DNA from: Viola odorata
Lineage: Eukaryota; Streptophyta; Magnoliopsida; Malpighiales; Violaceae
Assembly (NCBI GenBank): GCA_963691705.1
Contig: OY829540.1
Coordinates: 49,512,158 to 49,576,157, forward strand
DNA length: 64,000 bases
Direction of reading: 5' to 3'
The notes beneath the pieces were generated by a model. That model did not search any database. It was not told the DNA's origin and saw only the letters and a program-made list of their open reading frames with translations. A program made the position numbers and the translations under genes. The first letter of the stretch is position 1, and each line of letters begins with the position of its first letter. Below are positions 45,031 through 57,097 of the stretch, piece after piece.

Positions 45031-45164
45031 AGCCGAAATTTAAATGTAGCAATATACGATATATCTCACATTATCAATTGCTCTCTCCTTTTTCTATTTG
45101 TTGCTGCTTCGTGTTTGCTTTCTTCCTATTTGCAGGACACAGATATGCTTCAGTGGAATCATGC

Positions 45165-45790
45165 CTCAAATTGGGTCTTCGATGACAATACCGTTGTAAT
45201 GCCCTCATCTTGGATTTTCGTCAAAATCCAATCAACATTGAATGGAGAACGTTACCACTCCTCAAATTGGGTCTTCGATGAAGAAATCATTGTAATGCCC
45301 TCATCTTGGATTTTCGTCAAAATTCAATCAACATTCGAATGGAGTACGTTACCACTCCCCAATCAACTTCGTGTGGCAGTCCGAATCCCCCACCATCACA
45401 TCAACGTCCGAATTTTGCGGTATCCCCGCTCAGATCTCATCTCTTCATCAACGTCCGAATTTTGCGGTGTCCCCGCTCAGATCTCATCTCTTCATCAACG
45501 TCCGAATTTTGCGGTATCCCTGCTCGGATCTCATCTCTTCATCAACGTCCAAAGTTTGTAGTATCCTCGCTCGGATCTCATCTCTTCATCAACGTCCGAA
45601 TTTTGCGGTGTCCCCGTTCGGATCTCATCTCTTCACCAATGTCCGAAGTTTGCGGTATCCCCACTCGAATCTTGTCTCTTCATCAAACATCTGAAGTTTG
45701 CGGTATCCCCGCTCGGATCATATCTCTTCATCAACGTCCGAAGTTTACGGTATCCCCGTTCGGATCTCATCTTCCACATTAACGTCCGGA
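45165..45790 (+). repeat. Two tandem arrays (about 93 bp x2, about 46 bp x8) in element D
   Basis: First, two units of about 93 bp (attgggtcttcgatga...). Then about eight units of 46 bp around tttgcggtatccccgctc. The frames of 107-180 residues here arise because 46 is not a multiple of three and all three frames stay open. Confidence 0.9.
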
Positions 45791-45885
45791 GAGAGATAGC
45801 CTCGCACGGACACACATTTCAGTTCGTACGGTAAGTTCGAGGTAAGACGCTGAAATTCAAAACATGGTAATACCTGGGGCAACCG

Positions 45886-45942
45886 TCTTTACTGCTAATC
45901 AAAAATTTCAGTTACATTGTATTTTTTATCAGACAGTAAAGA
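45886..45942 (+). other. Conserved hairpin at the polypurine tract, element D
   Basis: TCTTTACTG pairs with CAGTAAAGA; the inner ATCAAAAAT/ATTTTTTAT has one mismatch. The polypurine tract follows at 45938-45951. Confidence 0.75.
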
Positions 45943-45951
45943 GGGGGCAAC

Positions 45952-48553
45952 TGTTGCTACCCAAATTTTAATTTTTTCGTTAGAATCTTTTACGTATTTT
46001 ATCGCTTATCGCATTAATAACTCGTCTAAGTCAAATTTCTGTCGATCTTTAGTCTTAGGCTATTTTGTTTAATATTCCGCGTCATCTCATGTCTTTTTAA
46101 GTTTTTCGTATTTATAACTGTCTTTTCGCTCGAACTTCTATCGGTCCCGAGCAGGTTTCCTCGGACCATGGATCGAGTGCGTTATTTATTTATTTGATAA
46201 TTACCTACTATCTTTCTCTTTCACGCCATCTCGTTTGGTTTCGTTCAATTTTTGTCACAGAGGCATTTATTTTGCGTCCGAACTTTTGACATTTCCGAAA
46301 GAGGAAATAAATACGTTAAACCGAACTATGCATTTATTCACTGTATACTAGTTATCTTGTATTATTTTTCTGCATGCTTTGTTCCCCTCAGTTCGGATTT
46401 ATTTTCATTTTTGAGCAATTTTGCTCGTACCAAAATATCCTATTCGTATCCAAAAATAGGATTTACTCTACATTAATGCCATTTAATTCATCCTCATCCT
46501 CCAGCTCGCCACCGACTCACCTTTGATCATCACAAACATCCCATCCGGCCATCCTTGGCCACACACAACCCCTAGCTAGCTCCCTACCCAGGCCTAGCTT
46601 CATCATCACCAACCATCCTTATCCTTCCACCTCTCCCACCGATTCTCGGCCACACAAATTGCCCAAACCGACTCAATATTTCTCTATAAATACAGACCTT
46701 CAAGCAACAAGAACACGGGGGGGGGGGGGCAATTTCATGCTTTAGTCCCCCCTTTTATTTCATGCTCTCCCTCTGCTTTGCTTTCTACTTATTGCCTTTC
46801 AATTATCTAAATTGCCTCTGTTTCAATTTAAATTAATTGCTTATGTTTTAGTTAAATCAATTGTTGCTTTCAATTAAATCAACTGCTACTATTTCCAATT
46901 AATTTCGTGGATTCAATTCGTCCAATTACCTACTGTTTTAATTTAATTTAAAAGCTTTGTTTTTATTAATTTGCCTCTATTTTGTTTAATTGCTGGCCTT
47001 GGTGAAATTAATTATTGTTGTTTCAATTCAATTAATTGCTTTCTTGTTGATTTAATTGTTGCTGCTTTTGATTTAATTGATTTGCTTAATTTGGAGTTAC
47101 TGGCTATTTGGTTTGGAATTGTTGAGTTGCAGGTTGGCTGGAGGAAGAAGAAGAACAGTAGAGAGACGGAACGGTGATGGACTGAGACTGGTTGTTTTAA
47201 TTTAAAGGGAAGGTGGGCTGCTGGCCTTCGGCCCAAGCGGAGGAAGGAAAGAAGGAGTGGGCTGCCTTGGTTTGGCCCAGGCGAAGGAAAGGAAGTTGGG
47301 TCGCGCCTGGCCCAACGTGAGGAAAGGAAAGAAGGAATGGGCTGATGGCTGGCCCACGCGTAAGGAAGAGAAGAGGGCTTGACCCTTGACTGATCTGATG
47401 CTGGGCCCAGTTTTTTGGCCCACCGTAAGTATTTCGTATCCTTTGTTCGTTCGTAATATTTAATTAATTAATTTACTTGCTTTTAATTGTTAATTAATCA
47501 TTTGTATTTAATTATCAAATAATTAATTTGCTTGCTTTTAATTAATTAATTAATTGCTTTACTTGTTTTTTTAATTGTTATATCATTTTATTTAATTGCT
47601 TGATATATTTGTTTTACTCGTACTAAGGATCTCATTTTGTAGGGTAAAATAAAATCTTCGCTTGCAAGTACGCCTTTCTAGTCTCTTTTATTTATTCAAG
47701 GTTTTCCGCAAATATTACTCGTATGCATGCTATTTAGAAATGTTAAAAACTCATATCATAATCATATGCATGATATTTAGAATTGTTAGAAAATAAAATC
47801 AACGCATATGTTTACGTGTTTACGTCACTTGCTTTTTATGCCATGAAATTAATTGTACATTTGCATTGATACATGAGCATGGTGGCTTCGATCCCACACG
47901 GTTTACTTGCATTCATTAAATTGGTATCGTGTTAGTTTTTATCCATGATAGGATCACGTAGTAATTAATTAATCATGCATGGCCCGATGATGATAAAAAG
48001 GGCTCTCCCTTTAGTGAAAAACCAACGATTAATCAGTCCCGACCAGTCCCGACCAGAAAGGATTAATTAGTCATGAACGGTCTCTATCGGAAATAAAAAA
48101 ATGCTAAAGCGGTGAATACCTCTGAGGGCCCATAAACAATTGGAAAGTGGCCCAATTTTCGTAACAGAATTTCGGCTGACACTCTATGATAGTTTACCTT
48201 GTAAATAATTGGAAAGTGGCCTGATTCCGTGCACGGGATTGGTTGACATGCTGCGATTATTTACTCATTTTCATGTTAAATTTTTTTCCAAACACCTTTT
48301 TACCGGTAACCTTTTAAGGATATGACTCGGGTGCCTAACACCTTCCCAAGTCCATAATACGACCTCGAACCGTTGTTCTTTGGTTTAGACCTTTTTGTGC
48401 CTTAGTTTATTTTTATTTTTATGCCATGACGATTAGGTTCCCTAAACCTAGATAAATAGGGTGACAACTTCATTGCATTATGCGAAGCATCCATTTATGC
48501 TTAGCATCCATCCCGAACCGCTTTCGCGTTAAAAATGAAAAGGGGATGCGACA
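45952..48553 (+). repeat. 3' LTR of element D
   Basis: Starts TGTTGCTACCC, ends GATGCGACA; 13-G run at 46717-46729. Followed by the target duplication cctag. Confidence 0.93.
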
Positions 48554-49354
48554 CCTAGACATAAGAGAAGGAGGGAAGCTGGAGAAGCAGGTTTACCCAA
48601 CCCAACCAGATTGAGAAGGGATGGGTTGATAGTGACATGCAAAAATTACAGAGCCAGGGGACATAATACAAGGACTTGTCCTCAGCCTATGAGGCCTGAC
48701 ATACCACCATTGAGGACGAGAAGGAAACAAGCACCTCCAACAACTCCAAGTACTCATGAAGCTAGGTTTGAGGTGCAGGTAAATATATATGCTCATTCAT
48801 CTTTAATTTATTTATATACACTGAGTATAAAGTTATGGTTGTTGTGTTCTGGTTGTGCTCTGGTTGTTGTGTGTTATAGGATAATGGTGAGGATGCAAGC
48901 ACAACAAGGTCCAGTTCAAGATTTTCAAGGAACTCCACCAATCATACTCCTCCAGCTCAAACAATGCCCCTCCAACTCCAGCAACTCCACAATACTTTCA
49001 CTTACAACAAGTAGGACTTCCCCCAGAAATGCCTCTCCAACTTCAAATATGCCAACTCCGGCAACTCCCACAATGCCTTTTCATACCAAAACTCAACTGG
49101 TCATCCCCTCAATAGTTCCCCCATCCAGGAATGCTACTGAGACAGTAGCCTAAAAACCTAAGAAGAAAAGTATATGGAGACCAACTGGAGTTAATGACAG
49201 CTTCCTCCCTACAAGACCAACAACTAGATCCAGTGCATCTCAACCAGTACAGCTAGCACAGCCAGTCCCATTCTCTCGTTCTACAAGAACTCATGAAGCT
49301 AGGGTAAATCCTTTGTCAAAGAATCACATTCCAACAAGGAAATGGATTCCTTGA
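48554..49354 (+). pseudogene. MULE transposase, C-terminal part
   Basis: Directly after the target duplication the frame reads an Arg/Lys-rich stretch and then a zinc-knuckle-like CKNYRARGHNTRTC. The canonical second cysteine is tyrosine (one G-to-A change). A GT-AG intron lies at 48779-48878. The following Pro/Ser/Thr-rich tail ends at TGA 49352-49354 after KKKSIWRPTGVND. Within it are a TAA at 49153 (CAA to TAA by context) and a frame change. The frame at the end of the 5' part (25613) is offset by one base from this part, so an indel lies near the insertion site. Confidence 0.82.
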
Positions 49355-49863
49355 AAAACAGACTGTAATTTGGTTGCTTGGAATGGTTGGTAATTTTTGG
49401 ATACTTTTGAACATACAGTCTGTTCTATAATTTTTGGATACTTTTCAAGTTATTTGAAACATATTTTGGTGCATAGTGTAGGCACTTATGATGTTTATGA
49501 AACAGACTGTATGTTCAGATGATATGTATGAAACAATCTATTTTGGTGGTTCCATAATATGCTCATGAATGAAGATGGACAATGTGACAACTTTTGCAAT
49601 GAAGAATTGTTGAGGCTATCAATACATAAATAGTAAGAATTATAGTAACAAATGAATGAAATAAATAAATAATGAAGAACAATGAAAATATAAACCCAAT
49701 ATAACTTCATTAATATTATAAATAACTTCTCCCATAAACCAAAACATCAAAACAAAACAAGGAAACCAAACAACTTCTGCAAAACTACATCATATAAAAC
49801 CCATCCTGGGCATCACAAAACAACAAACCATGTTCTTATGATCAATCAAGGACTTACAACAAA
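49355..49863 (+). other. MULE 3' noncoding sequence
   Basis: AT-rich with no frame of interest. It ends in a C-run at 49864 where Ty3 sequence starts; the expected MULE terminal repeat is absent. Confidence 0.5.
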
Positions 49864-49873
49864 CCCCCCCCCC

Positions 49874-50177
49874 TGATACGATCCCAGCCGGAGCCAACCC
49901 TAGTGCCACCGCACCCGCAGGCGCAACCACCCGCGCCAAGGCCCGAGCCTTGGAGGATGCATCCGCGAGCCTCCCATTGCCGCCCACGGGTCCGATCACT
50001 CGTGCCAGGGCCCGCGCCCTACAAGTGAGGCTCAGTAGCCTCATCCATATGGAACTGAAGGCAGAGACAGCCTCGGAGGAAGCCAGCCTGCGCGCACCCC
50101 AGCCACGCCTCGTAACCCTAATCCGCACCGCGTCCGCGCCTACGGATGGGCTACACATGGCCACCTCGGACCTTTAG
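49874..50177 (+). pseudogene. C-terminal tail of a Ty3-type polyprotein
   Basis: The frame enters from the C-run and ends at TAG 50175-50177. It contains LPLPPTGPITRARARALQ, a tail found at the end of many plant Ty3 polyproteins downstream of integrase. No integrase core is present. It is R- and A-rich with high GC, unlike its surroundings. Confidence 0.7.
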
Positions 50178-51037
50178 GTCCACCAGCGCCCTTTTCCTAT
50201 TTTTGACCAGACCGTGATCATTTATAATACAAGAGAGGAGTCCAGGCCAAGAATCAGGAGAAACGCCCGAAGGATTTGGGACAGGCCCAAATCACAAGCC
50301 CGCATTGGACAGCGAAAGCCACTGCCGAGCCTTTTGAAGATTGGAGCATATTTTCTCGCACAATATTCAGTCCAGAACTTAATATATGTGTTAGGAAGTT
50401 TCCCTCCAAGTTTCAGTGGGAACGCTCAAGGGAATAAGGAAAACGCCTTGTTTCCTCAAAACGTGATTCGGCGGACCCGCAAGCAAAGCCACTTGGGCCT
50501 TTTGACCTAAACGGCGGCGCCTGCACTTCTATCCTATTTAGTAGACTTTATTTATGTTATTTTAGGGTTTCAGAACTTATTTGGAAGGGTGGCTTGTTGC
50601 CATTTTCGTTTAATTCATTTTTTAGAAACTAAACTAGTTTCCATTTTTGGAATTAGGGTTTTGCGCTTCCTTAAAAAGGAGCCGCCCATGTTATTTTCAG
50701 CAGACTTTGATTATTGATTATTGAAAGCATATTGCTTGGGATCTTTATCCACTTGTTCTTGATGAACCTTGCAACTAATTGAGTTTCGTGCATTCGATTA
50801 GCTTGTCAAGTAAAACTTGAAAGCACCTTTCATTGAGTCATCCGTTCTTTGGATTGCCAAGCATTACGATTTGGAGATTCAGAGGTTTGACGCAAGATCC
50901 TCAAGGGATTCTGCGTGGAGTGCCAAGCATTGCGACTTGGAGATTCACGTGTCTTCTTCGAGTTATTTTCCGCATCGAAAGCCACGTCGTCGGACAACGA
51001 TCTAAGGAGGGCGTTCTAGCCTACAAGGAACGCATCA
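50178..51037 (+). repeat. LTR of the Ty3-type element (left boundary uncertain)
   Basis: The right end ...GCATCA at 51037 is set by the primer site that follows. The left TG end could not be fixed because only one copy per tandem unit exists. It includes a repeated block (gccaagcattacgatttgga / gccaagcattgcgacttgga) near 50854-50945. Confidence 0.5.
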
Positions 51038-51039
51038 GT

Positions 51040-51051
51040 TGGTAGCGGAGC
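51040..51051 (+). promoter_or_regulatory. Primer binding site (tRNA-Met type)
   Basis: TGGTAGCGGAGC resembles the common plant TGGTATCAGAGC site and lies 2 nt after the LTR end. Confidence 0.6.
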
Positions 51052-51877
51052 TCAGCTGTCCCGACTTGGTAAATCTATCCCTTTAATTATTGCATTTTCT
51101 TTGTTAGAATTGGTATTCCTTCTTCTCTTCTACACCAATTCTCTTGCGTGCTGTGTGTTAGTTGTCTTGTGTCAATTGTGTCTTGTGTGTGCGGTTAGTG
51201 TGCAAATCATCCCAACGATTTGTAGGTCTTTACTATTGTCAAAAAAAAAAAAACAAAAACAAAGTCCCCCAAAGTGTCTTAGTTAATTTGTGTTTTCAGT
51301 TGCATTGAATTTCAAAAAAAAAAAAAAAAAAGTGAAACAATTTCGTCAAAAACAGAACAGGGGCGAAATCAGCACCATTCAAAAAAAAAAAAGAACTTCA
51401 GAATCAAATACTAGAGTGAATTTGTGACTCATAGCAAAAAGAATCATTGGATTTCGAATTGGGAATCAAAAGTTGTGGCAAAAACAAGTTTCAAAACCCT
51501 AATCGCATGCCATTAGCGTTTTTTGAGTTGTCAATTGACTCAATCTGTGTATTTTGAGCTTTTCTTTGATTCCAAGACTACTGTGCCTTCCTACTCTGTA
51601 GTACACTTGATTGATTGATTGATCTTTGCAATTGAATCGAGTATACTACCTCAAAATTTTCTTCCTACACTAGTTTTCTTTGTGCGTCTCTTTGGAAGCC
51701 TTTCTTGAAATTTCTTTGAGTCAGGTTCATCTTGGACACTTGGAGACGGATCTGGACAGTTGCTTTGAGAGATTTTGTGAGATTAATAGAGAGACAAACA
51801 CGAGCGTAAACACGTGAGGGAGTGATAGTTTTAGGCAATTTTACGCTTGCAATTTTTTTTCTTTTGTGAATTTCAGG
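51052..51877 (+). other. Leader of the Ty3-type element
   Basis: Noncoding, with three A-runs (51240-51252, 51314-51330, 51380-51391) and a gattgattgatt repeat; no gene. Confidence 0.6.
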
Positions 51878-53464
51878 ATGTCAGGAAATTTAGAAAGGGA
51901 ACCAACGGCTGTGAATGATGTAGCCAAGGCCTTGCAAGACATAGCAGCTCAGCTCCAGGACATAGCGGCTTGGAGACAGCAAGTCGAGACTAGGGGACGT
52001 GAGAATCGAGCTCCACAAGCCCCCGGGGCACACTTTGCGCAACACCTAAACCCTAGAGTGGACCGAGAAGCATATGTGCCTCCACCGGGTGATGATCAGC
52101 CTAGTGAGCATGAGGCCGAGGGTTCTGAAGATGGGTATGATGAGGAGTTTCACATGGCAGGACCGAGGGGTTTTCACATGCGCCGAGGAGGTGCACATGG
52201 ACGCGGCAGACATGCCTTTGGTAGGCGAGACCGTAACTTAGAATAGCCGCGTCGCGAGGAGCGCGAGCGAGTCGACAATCACCTTAGGAGTGTCAAGCTC
52301 AAGGTTCCACCTTTCGAAGGAAAAGATGATCCCGAGGCATACTTAACTTGGGAGCGAAAGATGGAAGCGATTTTTAGGTGTCACACCTACACGGATGAAA
52401 AGAAAATAAGGTTAGCTTCCGTGGAGTTCTTTGGATATGCTGCCCATTGGTGGGAGCAAGTGAATGAGGATGTGAGAGGACCCGTAACTACTTGGGAGAA
52501 CATGAAGTATGTGATGAAGAGGAGGTTTGTTCCACCGTACTATCATAAGGACCAACTTCAGCGCTTACAAAAGCTTACCCAAGGGTCCAAGACCGTGAAT
52601 GATTATCACAATGAGTTGGAAGTTCTTTTGGCGAGGGTTAATGTGATAGAGGATGAGGATTCGAAGATGTCTAGGTTCATGAGTGGGCTGAATTCAGAGA
52701 TAGCTAACGCCTTAGAGTTGTGCCAATATAGGACTTTGGAGGAGATGCTTCACATGGCCGTGAAGATCGAGAGGCAACGCAAGGCTAAGGCAGCCTACTC
52801 TAAGCCGTCTACTTTTGTGTCACGGACTTCCACTTGGAACAAGTCTACGTGGCCCAAGGGGAATAAGGACAGCAAGGAAACACCCAAGGTATCTAAACCT
52901 TCTTATGGAACCAAAGGTAATTCGGCAAACCCTACTCCTTCTAAAGTTCCTATTACTAGTACTAATCGTGTGCCTACAAGAGACATTGTGTGCTTTAAGT
53001 GTAGTGGCCGAGGCCATAAGCAGGCCGAATGTCCCAACAAGAGAGTTCTAATTATTAGGGATAATGGAGAGATGGACTCGGAGGATGATTATGAGTTGGT
53101 GGAGGATTCGGAAGAAGAAAGTGAGGGAGAAGAGGCAGCCGATCATGAAGCTAGGGTTTGTGAACCGGTTACCCTAGTAGTTCGGAGGAACTTGAGTGTG
53201 CAGCCAAGGGCCGAAACATGTGAGGAGGAACAAAGGGAGAACTTATTCCATGCTAGGTGCCACATTGGTACTAAGGTATGCTCTCTTATTATTGATAATG
53301 GCTCATGTACTAATTGTGCTAGTACGCTTCTTGTGCACAAATTAGGGTTACCTATGGTGAGACATCCAAAGCCGTACACTTTGCAATGGATGAATGATGG
53401 AGTCGGCCTTAAGGTGTCTAGGCAAGTGTTGGTGAGCTTTTCTATTGGGAAATATAGAGATGAG
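51878..53464 (+). pseudogene. Ty3 Gag with start of protease, broken by one stop and the junction
   Basis: The likely start is ATG 51878, with a heptad-like QDIAAQLQDIAAW segment. The frame is interrupted by TAG 52244-52246, then continues through the retrotransposon gag domain (VPPFEGKDDPEAYLTWE, FGYAAHWWE, NDYHNELEVLL). A CCHC zinc knuckle follows (CFKCSGRGHKQAEC, 52991-53032), then an acidic linker. The protease start reads IIDNGSCTN, in which the second residue of the D-S/T-G triad is Asn, predicted to be inactive. At 53464 the frame runs into duplicated element D sequence. Assignment to Ty3 Gag is secure. Confidence 0.88.
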
Positions 53465-56400
53465 ATATGTTGTTTTTGCTCGAGCTGACGATTTCCGGCG
53501 TCATCACGCCACCCTCAGCATCATTACGGCGCACCATGGCATCATTACGCCAACATCAGAAGCCCCGAGTCTGCTCTCGACGTCATTACGTCGCACTGTG
53601 ACATCATCACGCCCACATCAGAAGCCTCAAGTTTGCTCCGACATTATCACGTCGCCCATAGTGTCATTACGTTGTAACTCCGGCGTCATCACGCCAAAAA
53701 CGGGCAGTTTCATCGAAAACACGATTTGTTGCCTCTCCTCACACCATATCGGTTCCTTTGCTTCTAACATGATTTGAATCCATCATCAAGACCCATCCTT
53801 CATCAAGAGATGGGTACTTGGTCCTCATGGCTCCAATCTATAGCATGACTTTTTTCTCTTTACACCTCGTAATGGGTCCTTTTGAGCATGAGGCCTCGCA
53901 CGTCAATTAAGGGCATGCTCATAAGACTCACCGCGAAAGAAGTTTTTCGAGCATGATAACATTAGCTACTTGCGCCGGTTTGCTTTGAGGGTTTCATTGA
54001 TGGCATCCAAGATCACATTGCACCGTTGGAATGAATAAAAGCTTCCTTCGTATCTTCACCGAAAATGCCTATTCAAGATGTGTCGTCGCTTCAGTCACCC
54101 TAAAAGTATTAAGTGAAAGTGTGGTCGGAAGAGTGAACAAGCAGCGTAGAGGCCTCGGGATTGCATCGCATATACTCACTTTTATTTCTTTTCACTTGTC
54201 TTTTTCAGGTTAACGATGGCTCCCAAGAAGTGAACTAACCCCCACTTTTCGTCAAATTTTGTGTGGCAGTTCACACCCTCACTTTCGTCAAAATTTCTAA
54301 TTTTCAGTTTATTCTGAATTTGGACACTACTGATTAGTTTCTTTTCTTTCCTACTTGCAGAATAGAGGTATGAAGGGAAGCTATACACGTAGTCGAGCCT
54401 ACGACTATAAACAAGGGCGCTTTATGGGTGGCAACCCACGTGGTCTTTTCAGTATTTCTATTTTTTCGTTAATTTAAAATTCAACATCTTGGGATATCTT
54501 CTTTCTGTGAATTTACTATTTAATTCCCTCTTTATTTCAGGTACAGTGAGACTTGTACTTGGGGGGTAAGCAAGTGAAGTGATGACCAAAAGAAGGTGTT
54601 GAAAAATGTCAAAGCTCATTTTTCAGGGAAGTTGTCCTTTACGTTTTCGCAATTTCCCTTTCCGCAATTTATGTTTCCGCAATTTATATTTTTACGATTT
54701 ACGTTTCCACAATTTTAAATTCCCACAATTTACGTTGTTACAAATGTGCGCGCGTAATGTTTGCTAAAATCCTTAGTTTTCGCAAAAAAATTAAATAATA
54801 ATAATAATAATAATACATGTATCACTTGGGTTCAAAAATCCAACCTTTTTAAAATCAAGCACATTCATCATTGTACCACGTCACGAATAACTTGAGTGTT
54901 CATTAGAAATTATATGAACATACGGGATTTTGTTTATTAACTCTTATATCCATGACTTGTTTTAGACATAAGCAGTCATAAACATATCCCTGTGAGTATT
55001 TTGGGCCTTCATGCCTTATTCTTTCATGAGTGTAAATGCTAAACTAGGTGCTAGTTAGATTTGCATAATATCCAGGGTACATGAACCATCAGACACGGGA
55101 TAACAGTAAGATGACATTGGGTTTTGCTTTTGTTATTCTTCCATATATTTCATTTTTTTGCCCTCAAACACATACTTGTATACCATGTACAACTCTATCA
55201 AACACCCAAAAGCCTCTTATTTTCTCTTAACCAAGTGAGTTAGTGCTTGACTGGGACCGCCAAATTGGAGTTACACATCGAGTAAGGGAATGACAAGGGA
55301 GCTATTAGAGGATCGCTGACGAATCAACGTCAGAAGAAGGCCGAATAAATTAAGACTTGGAGGCTTCTGCCAAAAACAGAGAGGATGACAGACTAGAATC
55401 GTACTTGCTTTGCTTGTTAAAAACATAAACAAAAAAATAAAAAATAAAAAAAAGGTGTTTAAAGAACACAATCAACAAAACAACAGCAGAAGCAAGTACA
55501 AACAAAAGCGGTCAAACATCAAACAACAAAATGATCTCAAAGGGAAAAGAGATCATTTCTTGCGGATATCACAAACTTGGGCACGACACCCTCAAAACAA
55601 TCCAGAAGGAACATCTTAAGCAAAGATTCAACAATTTGTGCACTTTGCCCTCGCCACAATCAAATCGTCAAGCATCGTTCACCGCAATTTATCCTCATCA
55701 CAATCATTCATCGAGTACAAACTCGTTAAAACCCCTCGCAAATAAAATAAAATAAAAAAAACAACAACACTTTTCCTTTTCTTCTACAAATTCCTCTTTA
55801 TTTTCTCCCTCGCAAAGTCCTCTCGATTATTAGCAGGCCCATGCATGTGCATCTTTCACTTGCATGTGCAAATTTAATTTTTGTGCTATGTTTATTGCAT
55901 TTTTAGGAGTGTAAACACATAGCCCTATTTTCTAAGTGTGAGCGTAAACACTAATATCTGGTGAGGATTGCTTACAACTGCATGTCATGGGAAAGTCTTG
56001 TTCCTGAGGTCTTTATTTCCTGAACAAGACGTAGACGTTATCTAGACTTGTATCAATCATGTTCATATAATGAAAATTGGACGAACATTTTTCCAAAAAA
56101 AATTAATTAAAAATGCTTGAATTTATTTTCTCTTAAACAAAGAGGTCGTTTTCATCTTGACTAAGTGTTGGGGGCAAGCCGAAATTTAAATGTAGCAATA
56201 TACGATATATCTCACATTATCAATTGCTCTCTCCTTTTTCTATTTGTTGCTGCTTCGTGTTTGCTTTCTTCCTATTTGCAGGACACAGATATGCTTCAGT
56301 GGAATCATGCCTCAAATTGGGTCTTCGATGACAATACCGTTGTAATGCCCTCATCTTGGATTTTCGTCAAAATCCAATCAACATTGAATGGAGAACGTTA

Positions 56401-57097
56401 CCACTCCTCAAATTGGGTCTTCGATGAAGAAATCATTGTAATGCCCTCATCTTGGATTTTCGTCAAAATTCAATCAACATTCGAATGGAGTACGTTACCA
56501 CTCCCCAATCAACTTCGTGTGGCAGTCCGAATCCCCCACCATCACATCAACGTCCGAATTTTGCGGTATCCCCGCTCAGATCTCATCTCTTCATCAACGT
56601 CCGAATTTTGCGGTGTCCCCGCTCAGATCTCATCTCTTCATCAACGTCCGAATTTTGCGGTATCCCTGCTCGGATCTCATCTCTTCATCAACGTCCAAAG
56701 TTTGTAGTATCCTCGCTCGGATCTCATCTCTTCATCAACGTCCGAATTTTGCGGTGTCCCCGTTCGGATCTCATCTCTTCACCAATGTCCGAAGTTTGCG
56801 GTATCCCCACTCGAATCTTGTCTCTTCATCAAACGTCTGAAGTTTGCGGTATCCCCGCTCGGATCATATCTCTTCATCAACGTCCGAAGTTTACGGTATC
56901 CCCGTTCGGATCTCATCTTCCACATTAACGTCCGGAGAGAGATAGCCTCGCACGGACACACATTTCAGTTCGTACGGTAAGTTCGAGGTAAGACGCTGAA
57001 ATTCAAAACATGGTAATACCTGGGGCAACCGTCTTTACTGCTAATCAAAAATTTCAGTTACATTGTATTTTTTATCAGACAGTAAAGAGGGGGCAAC
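53465..57097 (+). mobile_element. Second copy of element D 3' internal region
   Basis: Contains copies of M1 (about 54825-55130), M2 (55826-56176), the arrays (about 56311-56936) and the polypurine hairpin (57032-57088). No new content. Confidence 0.9.

Larger units (their letters stand above)
25614..48553 (+). mobile_element. Element D: LARD-like long-LTR element with Tat/Ogre-type primer site
   Basis: LTRs at 25614-28217 and 45952-48553 (2604 and 2602 bp, starting TGTTGCTACCC and ending GCGACA) flank the internal region. The perfect 5-bp target duplication cctag (25609-25613 and 48554-48558) lies inside the MULE transposase. The internal sequence (28218-28271 plus 40826-45951) holds the primer site, conserved leader, a small open frame, modules M1 and M2, arrays and the polypurine tract, but no gag-pol. 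Element C interrupts it 54 bp after the 5' LTR. LTR divergence is clearly higher than for C, agreeing with the nesting order. Confidence 0.93.
21910..49863 (+). mobile_element. Autonomous-type MULE, split by nested elements and 3' truncated
   Basis: The likely left terminus is GGGGTAATAGCAAAAATGCC at 21910, of a type common at plant MULE ends. A transposase gene begins about 800 bp inside. Its coding exons are split by element D between 25613 and 48554, then continue to 49354 with noncoding sequence to 49863. There a run of C (49864-49873) abuts a Ty3 pol fragment, and no right terminal repeat is visible. The right end has been lost or overwritten. Confidence 0.75.
42319..53464 (+). repeat. 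11.15-kb tandem duplication, unit 1
   Basis: Everything from 42319 recurs from 53465 with an offset of 11146, rising to 11153-11154 through homopolymer differences. The few differences are single substitutions and run-length changes (for example 13 versus 20 G). The unit joins the end of element D, its 3' LTR, the MULE 3' exons and a Ty3 gag fragment. The shared string atatgttg lies at the left edge and at the junction. It may be real or an assembly artefact of two haplotypes. Confidence 0.93.
49864..53464 (+). mobile_element. Ty3-type fragments: pol tail, LTR, gag
   Basis: Order: pol C-terminal tail (49874-50177), an LTR-like region up to about 51037, a tRNA-Met-type primer site, leader, and gag cut off at 53464. 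A pol tail before the LTR and gag after it means two element copies share one LTR, or an upstream element was recombined. Left and right edges are a C-run and the tandem-duplication junction. Confidence 0.7.

Noticed and set aside
45019..45782. Frames of 107-180 residues in element D and their tandem copies
   Set aside because: Produced by a 46-bp repeat open in all frames; no protein family.
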